64,000 bases of DNA from Puffinus mauretanicus (GCA_023333565.1 JAJKFH010001865.1:6076001-6140000), one strand, 5' to 3'. Positions 1 to 11,743 are shown, counted from the first letter of the stretch. Notes: a model not told the origin generated them from the letters alone. A program made the numbers and translations.

Positions 1-1
1 C

Positions 2-1078
2 AAACAAGAGGAGCTGGAAGCCATTGTGCAGCAGGAAAACTATGGTATAGTTGCCATCATGGGAACATGGTGGGATGACTCGCACAACTGCAGCGCTGCA
101 ATGGATGGCTATAAAATCTTCAGAAGGGATAGGCAAGGAAGGAGAGGCGGTGGGGTAACCCTGTATGTTAGGGAGTGTTTTGATTGTCTGGAGCTTAATG
201 ATGGTGACGATAGGGTTGAGTGTTTATGGGTAACAATCAAGGGCAAGGCCAACAAGGCAGATATCATGGTGGGAGTCTGTTATAGACCACCCAACCAGGA
301 TGAAGAGGCGGACGAAATATTCTATAAGTAGCTGGGAGAAGTCTCACAATCGCTAGCCCTTGTTCTCATGGGGGACTTCAACTTACCAGATGTCTGCTGG
401 AAATACAATACAGCAGAGAGAAAACAGTCGAGGAGGCTCCTGGAGTGTGTGGAAGAGAACTTCCTGACACAGCTGGTGAGGGAGCCAACTAGGGAAGGTG
501 CCCCGCTGGACCTGTTGTTCCCAAACAGAGAAGGATTTGCGGGTGATGTGATGGTTGGAGGCTGTCTTGGGCACAGCGATCACAAAATGGTAGAGTTTTC
601 GATTCTTGGAGAAGTAAGGAGGGGGGTCAGCAGAACTGCTACCTTGGACTTCCGGAGGGCAGACTTTGGCCTGTTTAGGAGACTGGTTGACAGAGTTCCT
701 TGGGAGGCAGTCCTGAAGGGCAAAAGACTCCAGGAAGGCTGGACATTCTTCAGGAAGGAAATCTTAAAGGCACAGGAATAGGTTGTCCCCATGTGCCAGT
801 GGGGAAGAAGACTGGCCTGGCTGAACAGAGTGTTTTGGTTGGAACTCAGGAAAAAAAGGAGATTTTATGACCTTTGGAAGAAGGGGCAGGCAACTCAGGA
901 GGACTACAAGGATGTTGTGAGGTTACGCAGGAAGAAAATTAGGAAGGCCAAAGCCCAACTAGAACTTGATTTGGCTACTGCCATAAAAGACAATAAAAAA
1001 TGTTTCTATAAATACATTAGCAACAAAAGGAGGGCTAAGGAGAATCTCCATCCTTTATTGGATGCGAGGGAAACATAG
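2..1078 (+). pseudogene. CR1 ORF2, endonuclease domain and linker (broken)
   Basis: In a live element this part of ORF2 nicks the target DNA to start target-primed reverse transcription. One frame (starting at base 2) runs through the region and is interrupted by stops at 329-331, 779-781 and 1076-1078. The conserved pieces are a T-W-W-D segment near 65, V-C-Y-R-P-P near 275, M-G-D-F-N-L-P-D from 368 and G-H-S-D-H from 569. Where CR1 copies normally carry T-E-T-W, this copy reads M-G-T-W: the glycine codon at 62-64 replaces the glutamate expected to bind the catalytic metal. A basic, K/R-rich linker follows (about 840-1050). The stop at 779 looks like a CAG-to-TAG change. The N-terminal endonuclease residues lie off the left edge. 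Confidence 0.9.
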
Positions 1079-1226
1079 AGCCAAAGGGTGAGGAAAAGGC
1101 TGAGGTACTTAATGCCTTCTTTGCCTCAGTCTGTGACAGTAAGACCAGTAGTACTCCGGGTACCCCGCCCCTGAGCTGGAAGACAGGGACTGGGAGCAGA
1201 ATGAAGCCCCCACAATCCAAGGGGAA

Positions 1227-2407
1227 ATGGTTAGCAACCTGCTACACCACTTAGACACACACAAGCCTCTGGAGCTGGCTGGAATCCACCCAAGGGTACT
1301 GAGGGAGCTGGTGGGAGTGCTCACCAAGCCACTTTCAATCCTTTATCAGCAGTTCTGGCTAATCAGGGAGGTCCCAGTTGACTGGAGGTTAGCAAATGTG
1401 ACACCCACCTACAAAAAGGGCCAGAAGGAGGATCCAGGGAACTACAGGCCTGTCAGTCTGATCTTGGTGCCAGGGAAGGTTATGGAGTAGATCGTCTTGA
1501 GTGCCATCACACAGGACACACAATACAACCAGTTGATCTGGCCCTGTCAGCACGGGTTTATGAAAAGCAGGTCCTGCTTGACTAACCTGATCTCCTTCTA
1601 TGACCAGGTGACCCGCCTAGTGAATGAGGGAAAGGCTGTGGATGTGTTCTAACTGGACTTTAGTAAAGCCTTTGACACTGTCTCCCACAGCATTCTCCTA
1701 GAGAAGCTGGCAGCTCACAGCTTAGAGAGGTACACTCTTTGCTGGGTAAAAAACTGGCTGGACGGCCGAGCCCAGAGAGTTGTGGTCAACGGAGTTAAAT
1801 CCAGTTGGAGGCCGGTCACGAGCGGTGTTCCCCAGGGCTCAGTTTTGGGGTCAGTCCTGTTCAATATCTTTATCAACGATCTGGATGAGGGGATCGAGTG
1901 CTCCCTCAGTAAGTTTGCAGATGACACCAAGTTGGGCAGGAGTGTTGATCTGCTCAAGGGTAGGAAGGCTCTGCAGAGGGACCTGGACAGGCTGGATCGA
2001 TGGGCTGAGGCCAACTGTATGAGGTTCAACAAGGCCAAGTGCCGGGTCCTGCACTTCTGCCACAACAACCCCAGGCAACGCTACAGGCTTGGGGAAGAGT
2101 GGCTGGAAAGCTGCCCAGAGAAAAAGGACCTGGGGGTGCTGATTGACAGCCAGCTGAACATGAGCCGGCAGTGTTGCCCAGGTGGCCAAGAAGGCCTATG
2201 GCATCCTGGCCTGTATCAGAAATAGTGTGGCCAGCAGGACTAGGGAAGTGATCGTGCCCCTGTACTCGGCACTGGTGAGGCCGCACCTCGAATACTGTGT
2301 TCAGTTTTCGGCCCCTCACTACAAGAAAGACATGGAGGTGCTGGAGCGTGTCCAGAGAAGGGCAACGAAGCTGTTGAAGGGCCTGGAGCACAAGTCTTAT
2401 GAGGAGA
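1227..2407 (+). pseudogene. CR1 ORF2, reverse transcriptase domain (broken)
   Basis: This is the CR1 reverse transcriptase, which would copy the element RNA into DNA at the nicked target. Visible in order: a region ending N-Y-R-P-V-S-L (about 1440-1465), L-D-F-S-K-A-F-D-T from 1653, G-V-P-Q-G-S-V-L-G (about 1825-1850), F-A-D-D at 1914-1925, N-K-A-K-C near 2030, and the thumb segment with [13 protein letters not shown] (about 2262-2300). Stops at 1487-1489 and 1650-1652 break it, and a frameshift near 2170 moves the reading into another frame from 2182 on. After a Y-E-E at about 2400 the sequence switches to 3' UTR, so the ORF2 C-terminus is deleted. It reads a frame different from the endonuclease part, which implies another indel between 1078 and 1227. 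Confidence 0.9.
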
Positions 2408-2520
2408 TGAAGCACTTAGGGACATGGTGTAGTGGGCATGGTGGTTTTGGGTTGATGGTTGGACTTGATGATCTTAGAGGTCTTTTCCAACCTTAATGAT
2501 TCTATGATTCTATGAGTCTC

Positions 2521-2606
2521 TGATTCTCTTGCCCATCCTACTGGAGGCAGGGAGTGAGCGAGCAGCTGCATGGTGTTTAGTTGCTGGCTAGGGTTAAACC
2601 ACGACA
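2521..2606 (+). mobile_element. 3'-terminal fragment of an avian endogenous retroviral LTR
   Basis: The sequence from GATTCTCT to GGTTAAACCACGACA matches, in the same orientation, the last ~86 bp of the complete LTR at 10972-11491 (GATTCTCTCC...GTTAAACCACGACA). The rest of that LTR is missing on the left, where the fragment abuts the CR1 tail. Only the 3' terminus of U5 survives, so no promoter or polyadenylation signal remains. The family name is not assigned. Confidence 0.85.
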
Positions 2607-4457
2607 AAAGGTCATTGGTATAGCTTGTGAACATAAGGTGGTAATTGTAAGCACTGAGCTTGTTAGTGGGTAAGGAGTCTAATCTTTTTTCTTGTGGGCT
2701 AAATTTTGAAGACCTTTTTCAGAGAAAGCTCTCACTGACATATTAATGTTTTTACCATTAGACTCAATTGACCTGACTTTGCTCTAGGTAGCAGCTGTGA
2801 GAGTCAACCCCTCCTGGATCAATGTAGTAAGAAAGTTGAACCTGGTAGCCAATGTGAGTGGTTAAATGAAACCACATGCACTCAGAAATATTGTTTATGC
2901 TCCCTCTTTTGAACTACACCTCAGCTGATGTTTGAAATAAAGCTAATGACACCTTTCTGATATAAGGAAGTATCTGTGTCAGTGATGCTGCAACTACTTT
3001 TGTCAAAATTAATACTGAAACATATGAGTTTCACAGCTTGGAAAGATGATTTTCATTTAACACAGATTTTTCTCTTTAGTGTCCAGAAAGGTGTAAAAAC
3101 AGACATAAGTAGCCTCATTTTTAAAGAAGCTATTTTGTGGTAAGCAGTCCCCTTTAAATGAAAGTAATAAATTGTGCATGTGCTCCTGCTGGCTATTAGC
3201 TTCTAGTTAGTAGATTCTGAATTACTTTCCCAGAGTAAGATGCTTATGTGAGTCACAGTTCATAATATTGCTTATTCAGCTACATCTCTGTAATTTGAAC
3301 TAATTGAGTTAAGTAATAGTGTCACAGGACTTTGGTGCAGACAGTTTCTGCTCTGGTTGTAGCTCCTTGTCATCAATTATCAACTCACACTAATCACTAT
3401 TACTGTCAAAACTGACATCAGTGTATGGCAGTATTTATCTTACTCCTGGTTCATATTTCAAAAGGCTTATTTACATATGGTATCTATTTTCTGCATTCAT
3501 ACCTTATTCCCATTATTCAAAGTGTTCCCCTCCTGCTATTCTATCCTTTCCTCTTTCCTGTATTAGCCGTAGTCCTCTTTCATTATTATTTTTTAATTTA
3601 TAGTATCAATCCTACTATTTTCAGCACTGAACCACAAATGTGGGTTCCCCAGCTGTCCGCTTTCCTCTCCTCCTCCTAATCAGTCATTACCACAACAGGC
3701 TTCTTCTCATTCACTCTTTGGTTGCCTCCTCTGCACAGTTGTCTAATGAAGGTGCTGGAGATACTCAAAAGCCTCTCAGCAGAGCAGCACTGAACTGCCG
3801 AAGTCCAAGGGATCCGATTCATTGGAAATGAGAGAAAGCAATGGCTGAGTGTGGCTTTAGCTTGCACTCATCTGCTGAAGCTTTCAAATTTACATGTAGT
3901 TGCTGCTGATGATATAGTATTGGAGAAGATTTTACAGCAGCAGTATATTGATGCTATAAATAAGACAAAACATTGTTCCTGTTAATGATGAGGCTTAATA
4001 AGGAGGAAGACATAAAACATCTTTCAAACCCCCATAGTGTTTCTGTGTTTTGTTTATTCTTTTACTTCCTACAGCTCTCTTCAATATTTCATTTCTCTTA
4101 TGATTCTTTGTTATCACTTTGATACACTTAGATATCTAGTTTTCTTCTAGACCTTATTTCATATTAGACTTCTTTTTCTCCTTCCTATGCCATATTAGCA
4201 TTATTAGTTTTTCTCATACCTTTCCTGTTCTTTGTTCTTTCAACCTCTCTGTTTTTCTGATTCCGCCTTGCTGCATGTCTCTCTAAAGTCGCTTGCTTTC
4301 TTCTAGTGCCTCCTATCTGTTTTTTCTTCCTTTTTATTTCTATTTCCAGTCTTCATTCTCCTCCTTGCTCTCTTTGCCCCAAAGGCCTTTTCCTTATTGA
4401 TTTGTTCAACATTTGATCATTAACTTTTACTAACTCATTACTTATTATAAATAATTT
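2607..4457. other. AT-rich stretch, no gene or repeat recognised
   Basis: Reading both strands I see only short open frames with no recognisable motif. From about 4020 to 4400 the + strand is noticeably pyrimidine-rich (many TTC/CTT runs) just before the microsatellite. Nothing else stands out. Confidence 0.6.
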
Positions 4458-4485
4458 ATCATCATCATCATCATCATCATCATTG

Positions 4486-4556
<71 letters not shown>
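4458..4556. repeat. Compound trinucleotide microsatellite (ATC)n-(ATT)n
   Basis: About eight ATC units (4458-4481) pass through ATT-GTT-GTT into an uninterrupted ATT array that runs to 4556. The switch from ATC to ATT units within one tract suggests point mutation followed by expansion of the derived unit. It is likely length-polymorphic. Confidence 0.97.
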
Positions 4557-4557
<1 letters not shown>

Positions 4558-7500
4558 CTTCCTACTAAGCAGAATAATTTATACTGACATTTTATTAGAG
4601 TACAAGTTGAGATCCAGGTGCAAAATCAAATATGTTTTCTACAAGTTTAACAGGTTACACTTCATTTGCCATCGCTGGGTCTGCTTCATAGAATAGCCAG
4701 TAGAAGCATATAGTATCACTGTGTTGCTGAAGGCCTTCTGAGATTTCATACTAAATGCAAATTTTTTTGCTTACTAGATCACAAAGTGGGCTTCCTTGTG
4801 AAAGTTTCAGGAGAACTTTATTGAGTTTAACCTTCCTGCCAAATGCCACTGCGGGTATTGTGTGGACAGCTAGATTTATTTGGAAAATATGCCATCGCTT
4901 CAGGAAGCGTTGTAAGAGGAGTATTCATCGCTGCTTAATTATTTTCCTAATGCAAAAGAGAGGAAGCAGCAACAAGTCCCAGAACTGTCACTTTAGAGGT
5001 AAAAATTCCTGCTTCTGTCAAACAGAAGGGGACAGCAACAAAAAGATGGCATATAGGGGGAAAAATCTCCCTGACAGGGAAAAGCAAATATAATATGTTA
5101 CTTCAGAGCCGATGGCTGACTCCACATATTTGGGTCCTTCCTATACAAGGCTTTCCTGTATTTCATTTAGGTTACTTATTTCAGAATACAGTCCCTAAAC
5201 ACATGCATAATAACCGTAACTTAAGCTCCCCCAGCATCAGGATTTAATACTGGGTGGGAACTTTGTTTGGCTAAATTTAGAGAATACAATTAGTTGGCCC
5301 TATTATGCAAAAATAAAATACAATCTGAAGAATATCTGAAGAAAATTAAGAATGATGTAAAGATGACAGTGGTCAGATATGTCTCCTGGATTGCCATTTT
5401 CTTCCATTAGAGATGCAATGCACAGTATCACATCTCACACTAAAGAGACAGGCGCTCCGCATTTCTTGAACATCACATTTTCATTTTGCTGAAGGGAATG
5501 CCCTAAAACACTGCACACTCTATTTTCAAGTCTGGCTCGCAGCCTACACTCTGGTACACCTTTGCAGAAGACAGCATCTTTCACTCCAGTCTTCCGCGTG
5601 GGCTTGGGAGGTATTCCTTCCAGCTGAACCATCTGCAGTGCACAAGGAGGGTCCATTGCTGATAGGATTTTACTAGTATGTGCAGAAATTTCAAGGCCTG
5701 ACCTTTGCACTGGCACCTGGCTGAACTCATCCCTCCTCAGAGCCTCTGCCTGCAGGGCAGGGCAGCGCTGGAGAGCATTTTCTCCTCCGTGCAGCAGCTG
5801 GGAAGCAACAGAAGACGCTACAGCAATCCTCTCTGCCTGGGCTTTTCAGAAGCAGCGATAGCTGAGGTATACACAAAGAAGTATTTCACAGTGTGCTGTG
5901 AAGTTGGAAAAATAAACCTGCCGTTAATCATGTCCTGCCTGTACTGAAAGCAACCGCCTGGGACTCTCACTGGCCTCCTGGCAGAATTCCTAATCTCCCT
6001 CCCTACCTCAATAACTCACCAGCACCCCCAAACCCATGCTGCTCCCACAAAGAGCCCCCTTGCCCTTACACAGCTTCTGCCAGACAGCTTGACAGCATAA
6101 GTCTGAACTTTTCTCTACAACAGAAAAAATGCTGTCAATTCTAGCATAAATTTTGTCCGGTTCAAGCACTGTATCAAACACTTGGCCGTGTGGGTTCCTC
6201 CCCAGTGCTACTCCCCCCCATCCCCTCACAGGGAATTGCTACTAATAGCATTTTTCTAGTTTCTTACCTACTTTTTGGTCTTTGAATTTCTATTGTGGTG
6301 CTTTTGCAAACAGTCAGTTTGTAAGAAGCACCACTGATAGCCCCTGCTTCAGTTCTTTCTAAGTATCATGATTTAGAAAGCCTAGACAGAGCTAAAGGAG
6401 CCAGCAATAAACCATATAGTCCTGGAGACCAGGCAGGGTCAGCTGTGGACTTTCCTACTAATCAGTGCTGGAAGGAGCAAAGGACTTACTTTTAATATAC
6501 AGAAATGCAAGAATTTTGAGTCAGTCGTCCCCAAATAAAGCAGTGACATTACACATACTGATAATTTTTGCTTCCAAAATGACCCTTATGTATCCAGTAT
6601 AGCTGAAGGAAAAGGAGAGAAAAATAGCCTGCAACACAGATTGAACAAAAGCTCTGGAGATTTAGTGCACAGCTTCCAGTGTAAAGTGTCCTTTAGCAGC
6701 AAAGCTGGCTTAAAATATTCTTGGTTTTATTACCTTTGGAGCTTTGTCCTGCATCTATATTGCTTCTAGACTGCATCCCCATCACTGAGTTAATGCAACT
6801 TTTAGGGACATAGACTGAAATCATCCAGGTTACAAAACCCTCAAGGGGGAGGAAAAAAGGCAACAAGAAAACTGGTGCAAAAATTTCATTTAGTGACTTT
6901 GTTCATCTAGTTCCTCTCTTTTTGGGGTGTTATGATATGCGGCTTTTCTGGAAGATGCTTTGTGATCCAGTGATAGCTATCTTGTAAGTATTCTGTTAGT
7001 TAAAGATTATCCTTGAGACCCGCATTCTGTACGGATAGGTTTTTGTAAATGACTCGAGAGTAGCATGACTCCGGTAAATACGTGTTAGTTTCCCCATCTG
7101 CACACGGGGAAAAAGAGGAAATTAGGCAAGTCGTTGAAGGCCACAGCAGGAAGCGGTGTCAGGTTTAAGTTTTGAACTCCAGAAGACTCTGAATAACACA
7201 TTTGTCTTCAGACCGCAAGCCTGTATTTCTGTCAATTTATTTGGAAGTCCTGGAATTTCTATCAATCACGCAGCTCACTCGCCCATTCACCTTCTCTTTA
7301 AACAGCTTTAGATTATATACTTTGTGCCTGCCTGCCTGTTTTCCTTCCCTGTAATGAGATGTAGAGACACTGCTGAAACTCGCAAGCTCCTTCTCAAAAG
7401 AAAAACAGCTTGCAGAAGTTTGAAACATGAGTGAAATGTTTAGCAAGGCCCAAATCATTATCTCTGCAACCACAGGTCTAAAGGGTAAGGTTATTATCTG

Positions 7501-10500
7501 TATATTACAAAACGTTTTCATATATATTTAATAGATTTTGTCAATTTGACCAAGTAAGTGTCAGATAATTAGGGCCAGTCGTACAAAAATGTTGCAGCTA
7601 TAGTTTAATTTCGGTGATTTTTTTTTAGCAAGTTGAATGTTGAAGAAGATTAGGCAATACAGAACATTTTTTTCCCCTGTAATTACCCTTTCCTTCACTA
7701 TACCTTTACCACCACTTCATATGGCGTGGAAGGACGCTTTATTATTTCATCTGTTTCCTGTCACATACTGAACCTTGGCTTACTTAAAATGCCTCCCTTC
7801 TGGAGGTGGGGAGGAGAAAAGGGCCTGCTGGAGGGTTTGTACAGATCCAGGCTGACAGGCTAGACAGCGGAAAAATAGCACCTGACTGCTAAGATTTAAA
7901 CTGCAGCAGTCTAGAGGGAGGCCATCTCGGGGGAAAAAAGTGAGACGCAGCACAAACACGAAACCTGCGCAACGCAGTGAGTGACAGATAGCGGTGTCAG
8001 CCTCGTCCCACATAACAGGAACAAATGCTGCCACGAGGACTTTCCATGGACTTGTAGCAGCCACGTCTGTGCCCGTGTCTGATGGAAGGGAAGTCTTTGC
8101 TTGTCGAGACTGCTATCCATTTTGTTTTTCCAGGGTGACCTCCACAGCACTGACGGTTCCAGCCTGGGCTTGAAACACTAGTTTTGATACAAAGACCTGT
8201 ATAGTTAAATGACATACTATAAAAGAAGGTAATTTATAAGTGTATAATACAAGAGAGGATTATGGATCACTATACTTCAACAGGAAATTCATGGACACAC
8301 TCTCCTGACATATCAATTTGGAGCCCATGCCTCCGGATGACTTTTCTCCTCCCTGTTTTTTCTCCAAGCCTGCATGTCCTTTAAAGGAAGCCATAATAAA
8401 ACTAATTTCTATCATCACCAAGGGCACTGCAGATGAAAAATGAGAATACATTTTGAAATGAACATAAATATTAGATGCTAAAATATATCACTGTTCAGAA
8501 TGCAGTAGGGACTGAGCATTGTGCAGTCCTGCATATATTCTGCAGCTTGTGACAAAGTCATTTCTGTTTCTTTCAGGAAGATAAATAGGTCGTGGAGTTC
8601 AACTATATAATCAGTTAACATGCATAGGGTACAAATCTCAATGAGAAAGTAGCATTTTCTCTTGCTATATCAATCTTTATGGAAACAAATAATCCATAAT
8701 AACTTCTAAACTATGCAGAATGAGCTGCATCTAACCTCAGAATTAGCATTTAGAAACAAAAACCACAAAATCCTGTTACCAAAAAAGGAAAGAAAATGAA
8801 AGATGAAATTTGAGAGCTTGATTTTCATAATGACTCAGTATCTATAACATGAAGTGGAGCCGTAACAAGTTGTTATTTAATACCTCTGAGACTGGAGAGT
8901 CTTACAATTGCACTCAATGTGAAATGATGGCTATCAGGATTTTGTTGCTTTGGATCTAAAAATAAGGTGTTCTCTTCATATTAATTTCAATTAACATTTA
9001 AGTCTGGCTATGGCACTGTGTATGGGATTGGATTCCCAACAAGAAAAAAAAAAGAAAAAGATTGAGCTGTGATGTACATATTTTGTCAAGGAAGATGTAT
9101 ATAAATTATCTAAGAGGAAAAAATGTGCTTTTAGTCTCTCTTACTCAGCTCTCTGCTACAAGTATTCTTCTATGTCTTTTCATTACGTGATTTGGAAAAA
9201 ACACTAAAGAACTTAAAAAGAACATCTGAAAACACTATTTGACCCATAAATGACCATATTAGTTTTTTACGATCTAAATTTACTTAAATGTTTTCTGTGG
9301 TATAACAACATACACAACAGATTAGAAGAAAGAGAGTTTGAAATGAGGATACGAATAGCAAAAGTTCCCCATTTCCAAACTCACTATAGTATGAAGAATA
9401 TTTACATGCTTTTGTTTTAATTCATTTAAGTGTAGTTACTCTGGGAGATGTTATCATGTAGGAGAAAAAACAATGATGAATATGTTTAGGAAGAAGAGGA
9501 ATAGAGAATTCGCAGTATTATTTCCCTTGTGATTTATTTCACTGATTTCACTATCACTGGAAAGTTTTAGAAAAGGAAGGGATGTTGAAAATCTGTGCCA
9601 GCACCCTCAGATTATCCTAAGAAAAAAATGGAGGGGGGTAACACACTTAGATGAGTGGTCATGAAGTTCAGCATGACTAGTGATGGGTCTAGGAAAGGCC
9701 GTAGTGCAGTTTGTTTTGGACATATCTGGACTCAGAAATATGGTGAGTGGCCAAGTGCTTAAGTCTCAGTGGTTTCTGTCTGAATCATTTGGTACATAAA
9801 TACATTTAAGAAATCTGATGTTTTGTATGAGGCAACTAAGTTCTGCCACCGTTTCCCATGCTGGGTAGTACTTCATATATTTTGGAAGTAGAGAGGATTA
9901 CCAGAGTGAAGAGTCGTAGTAATGTAAAAAAAAGTGCAGATTCTGGCCCATATTGTTTTTAATGGGACTGCATGACACATTCAGATGAAATCGGAGCTGA
10001 CAAACCTTCACCCAAAATTTGTTCTGCTGCCATGTGCAGTCTTGCTTGTGTAGACGACGACTGCAGCCTCAGACCTTGTCAGTATAGCGCATTCTGCCAG
10101 CTCCAAAATTCTTTAAAAATTAGAAGCCTACTCGAAGGAGAAATCAGGCAAAATGCTTTTAACCTCTCTAGCCTGTAAAAGATTTTCTGAACCAAATCAT
10201 CTAACCCTACTCTCCAGGTAGCATGATACCCAGAGGGAAAAGATGTTTGGTAAGGGTCTGGATGAGAGTATTTTTATACAAAGTAACACACAGTGTTAAA
10301 AGTAGGGATGGTAAATTAGGCTAAAAGCAAAATGTGGTAATGGAGAACAATAAATTATGTGACAAAATATGACTATTAATGTGGATAAATTTAGGCATAT
10401 AGAATAAACTGACCTTAAACCACTGACATCTAGCTCAAAACTTCATTGAATCAACTCACGGATATTATGTGAACCTGATCTTTCAGTTTTTAAACCTGTT

Positions 10501-10885
10501 CCTAGCTGTAACAAGAATGGAAGGGCTTTTTTTGTAGATTATTACATTACAAGAATTAAATGGAAAAATGACTCATAAACTGGTAGCCCGTAAGGGAATT
10601 TAAATGGAATGTGGTACAGAAGGTAAATTGTATGCTATTGTTTGACTTTTTATAGCAAGAAGAATTCAATGAAATTAAAAAGTACCCTCAAATCACATTT
10701 GAATGGAGGAAATACATTTTGCCATAACAAGTTGTATTCACAACATGTATAGCAAGAAGTTCTTGGAAACATATGCCACAGCAATGGCAGATGCCAAAAA
10801 ACCTTCATTATTGTTATTCATCTATAAGCAAAAATCAGCAAACCTCCTTGAAATAAAGGAGTATTTAGAAATCATCATTCATCAC
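4557..10885. other. Long AT-rich stretch, nothing recognised
   Basis: No open frame exceeds about 94 codons and none shows family motifs. I see no CR1 tail, LTR end or tandem array here. Scattered A- and T-runs (for example around 9045-9060) are ordinary. The stretch may hold conserved non-coding elements, which cannot be judged from one sequence. Confidence 0.55.
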
Positions 10886-11195
10886 TGTCGTGGTTTAACC
10901 GCAGCCGGCAACTAAGCACCACACAGCCGCTCGCTCACTCCTCCCCCCGGTGGGATGGGGGAGAGAATCAGTGTCCTGGTTTCAGCTGGGATAGGGTTAA
11001 ATTTCTTCCTAGTGCTGTGTTTTGGATTTAGTATGAGGAGAATGTTGATAACACACTGATGTTTTCAGTTGTTGCTAAGTGCCCTCCTAGTCCAAGGACA
11101 GCTCCCATGCCTACTGACTGAGCTAGGTACACAAGATGGGAGGAACATAATCAGGACAGCCAGCCCAGCTGGCTAATGGGGTATTCCATACCATG

Positions 11196-11217
11196 TGACG
11201 TCATGCTCAGTATATGA
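11196..11217 (+). promoter_or_regulatory. CRE-like site and TATA-like box in the solo LTR
   Basis: A perfect palindromic TGACGTCA (CREB/ATF consensus) lies 7 bp upstream of TATATGA. This is the expected U3 promoter arrangement. Activity is inference. Confidence 0.6.
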
Positions 11218-11353
11218 AGAGTAGGCGTGATCCAGGAAGTACTGATCGCTACTTGGTTATCGGTCAGCTTGGGTGGTGAGCAATTGCATTGTGCATCACT
11301 CATTTTGTATATTCTATCATTATTTATTATTATTATTTTCCCTTTTCTGTTCT

Positions 11354-11359
11354 ATTAAA
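11354..11359 (+). terminator. ATTAAA polyadenylation signal of the solo LTR
   Basis: ATTAAA sits in the expected R region of the + strand LTR, about 140 bp downstream of its TATA-like box. Confidence 0.55.
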
Positions 11360-11743
11360 CTGTCTTTACCTCAACCCACGAGTTTTTCTCACTCTTACCC
11401 TTCCGATTCTCTCCCCGTCCCACTGGGGGGCAGGGCGGAGTGAGTGAGTGGCTGCGTGGTATTTGGCTGCCTGCCAGGTTAAACCACGACAGTCAGAAAA
11501 GTAAAAGTGAGAACACTCGTGGGCTGAGATAAAGACAGTTTAATAGATAAAGCAAAAGCCGTGCGCAGAAGCGAAGCAAAACAAGGAATTAATTCACTAC
11601 CCATCGGCAGGTGTTCAGCCATCTCCAGGACAGCAGGGCTCCATTATGCATAACAGTTACTTGGGAAGACAAAACACCTCACCCTGAACGTCCCCCTCTT
11701 CCTCTTTCTTCACCCAGCTTTATATGCTGAGCATGACATCATT

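Larger units (their letters stand above)
1..2520 (+). mobile_element. CR1 LINE retrotransposon, decayed, continues beyond the left edge
   Basis: This is a non-LTR retrotransposon of the CR1 clade. The strand reads through an AP-endonuclease domain, then a reverse transcriptase, then a short 3' UTR ending in ATTCTATG-type octamer repeats at about 2496-2515, the usual CR1 tail. Endonuclease motifs GDFN (near 371) and SDH (575-583) and the RT motifs LDFSKAFDT (from 1653) and FADD (1914-1925) are visible. The copy is dead: in-frame stops lie at 329, 779, 1076, 1487 and 1650, with frame changes between about 1078 and 1227 and near 2170. At about 2407 the RT C-terminal region jumps directly into 3' UTR-like sequence, so roughly the last hundred codons of ORF2 are missing. 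The first bases are already in the endonuclease frame, so the 5' end lies outside the window. Confidence 0.95.
10972..11491 (+). mobile_element. Complete solo LTR (probably ERVL-like), nested insertion
   Basis: The 520-bp unit starts TGTCCTGG and ends CCACGACA, with the TG...CA ends of a retroviral LTR. It is flanked by ATCAG (10967-10971) and GTCAG (11492-11496), a 5-bp target duplication with one mismatch. Five bases suit ERVL-type elements. Internally there is a CRE-like TGACGTCA at 11196-11203, a TATA-like TATATGA at 11211-11217, a short TTA-rich tract near 11320-11335 and an ATTAAA polyadenylation signal at 11354-11359. No gag, pol or env lies beside it, so the internal part was probably lost by LTR-LTR recombination. 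I recall this LTR type as common in bird genomes; the exact subfamily is not assigned. Confidence 0.92.
10886..11743 (-). mobile_element. Solo LTR on the minus strand, split by a later LTR insertion
   Basis: The reverse complement of an LTR 3' end begins at 10886 (TGTCGTGGTTTAACC) and runs to 10971. It is interrupted by the + strand LTR at 10972-11491 and resumes at about 11497 with the reverse complement of the R/U5 region (GAGATAAAGACAGTTTAATAG). It continues through TTTATA at 11719-11724 (TATAAA on the minus strand) and TGACATCA at 11734-11741, a decayed version of the CRE-like site intact in the inner LTR. Similarity stops at about 11743, so the minus-strand U3 start is lost. It is an endogenous retroviral LTR without internal genes. 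It must be older than the LTR inside it. Confidence 0.85.

Noticed and set aside
1..2520. Active CR1 source element
   Set aside because: Five in-frame stops, frameshifts, loss of the endonuclease Glu and deletion of the ORF2 C-terminus.
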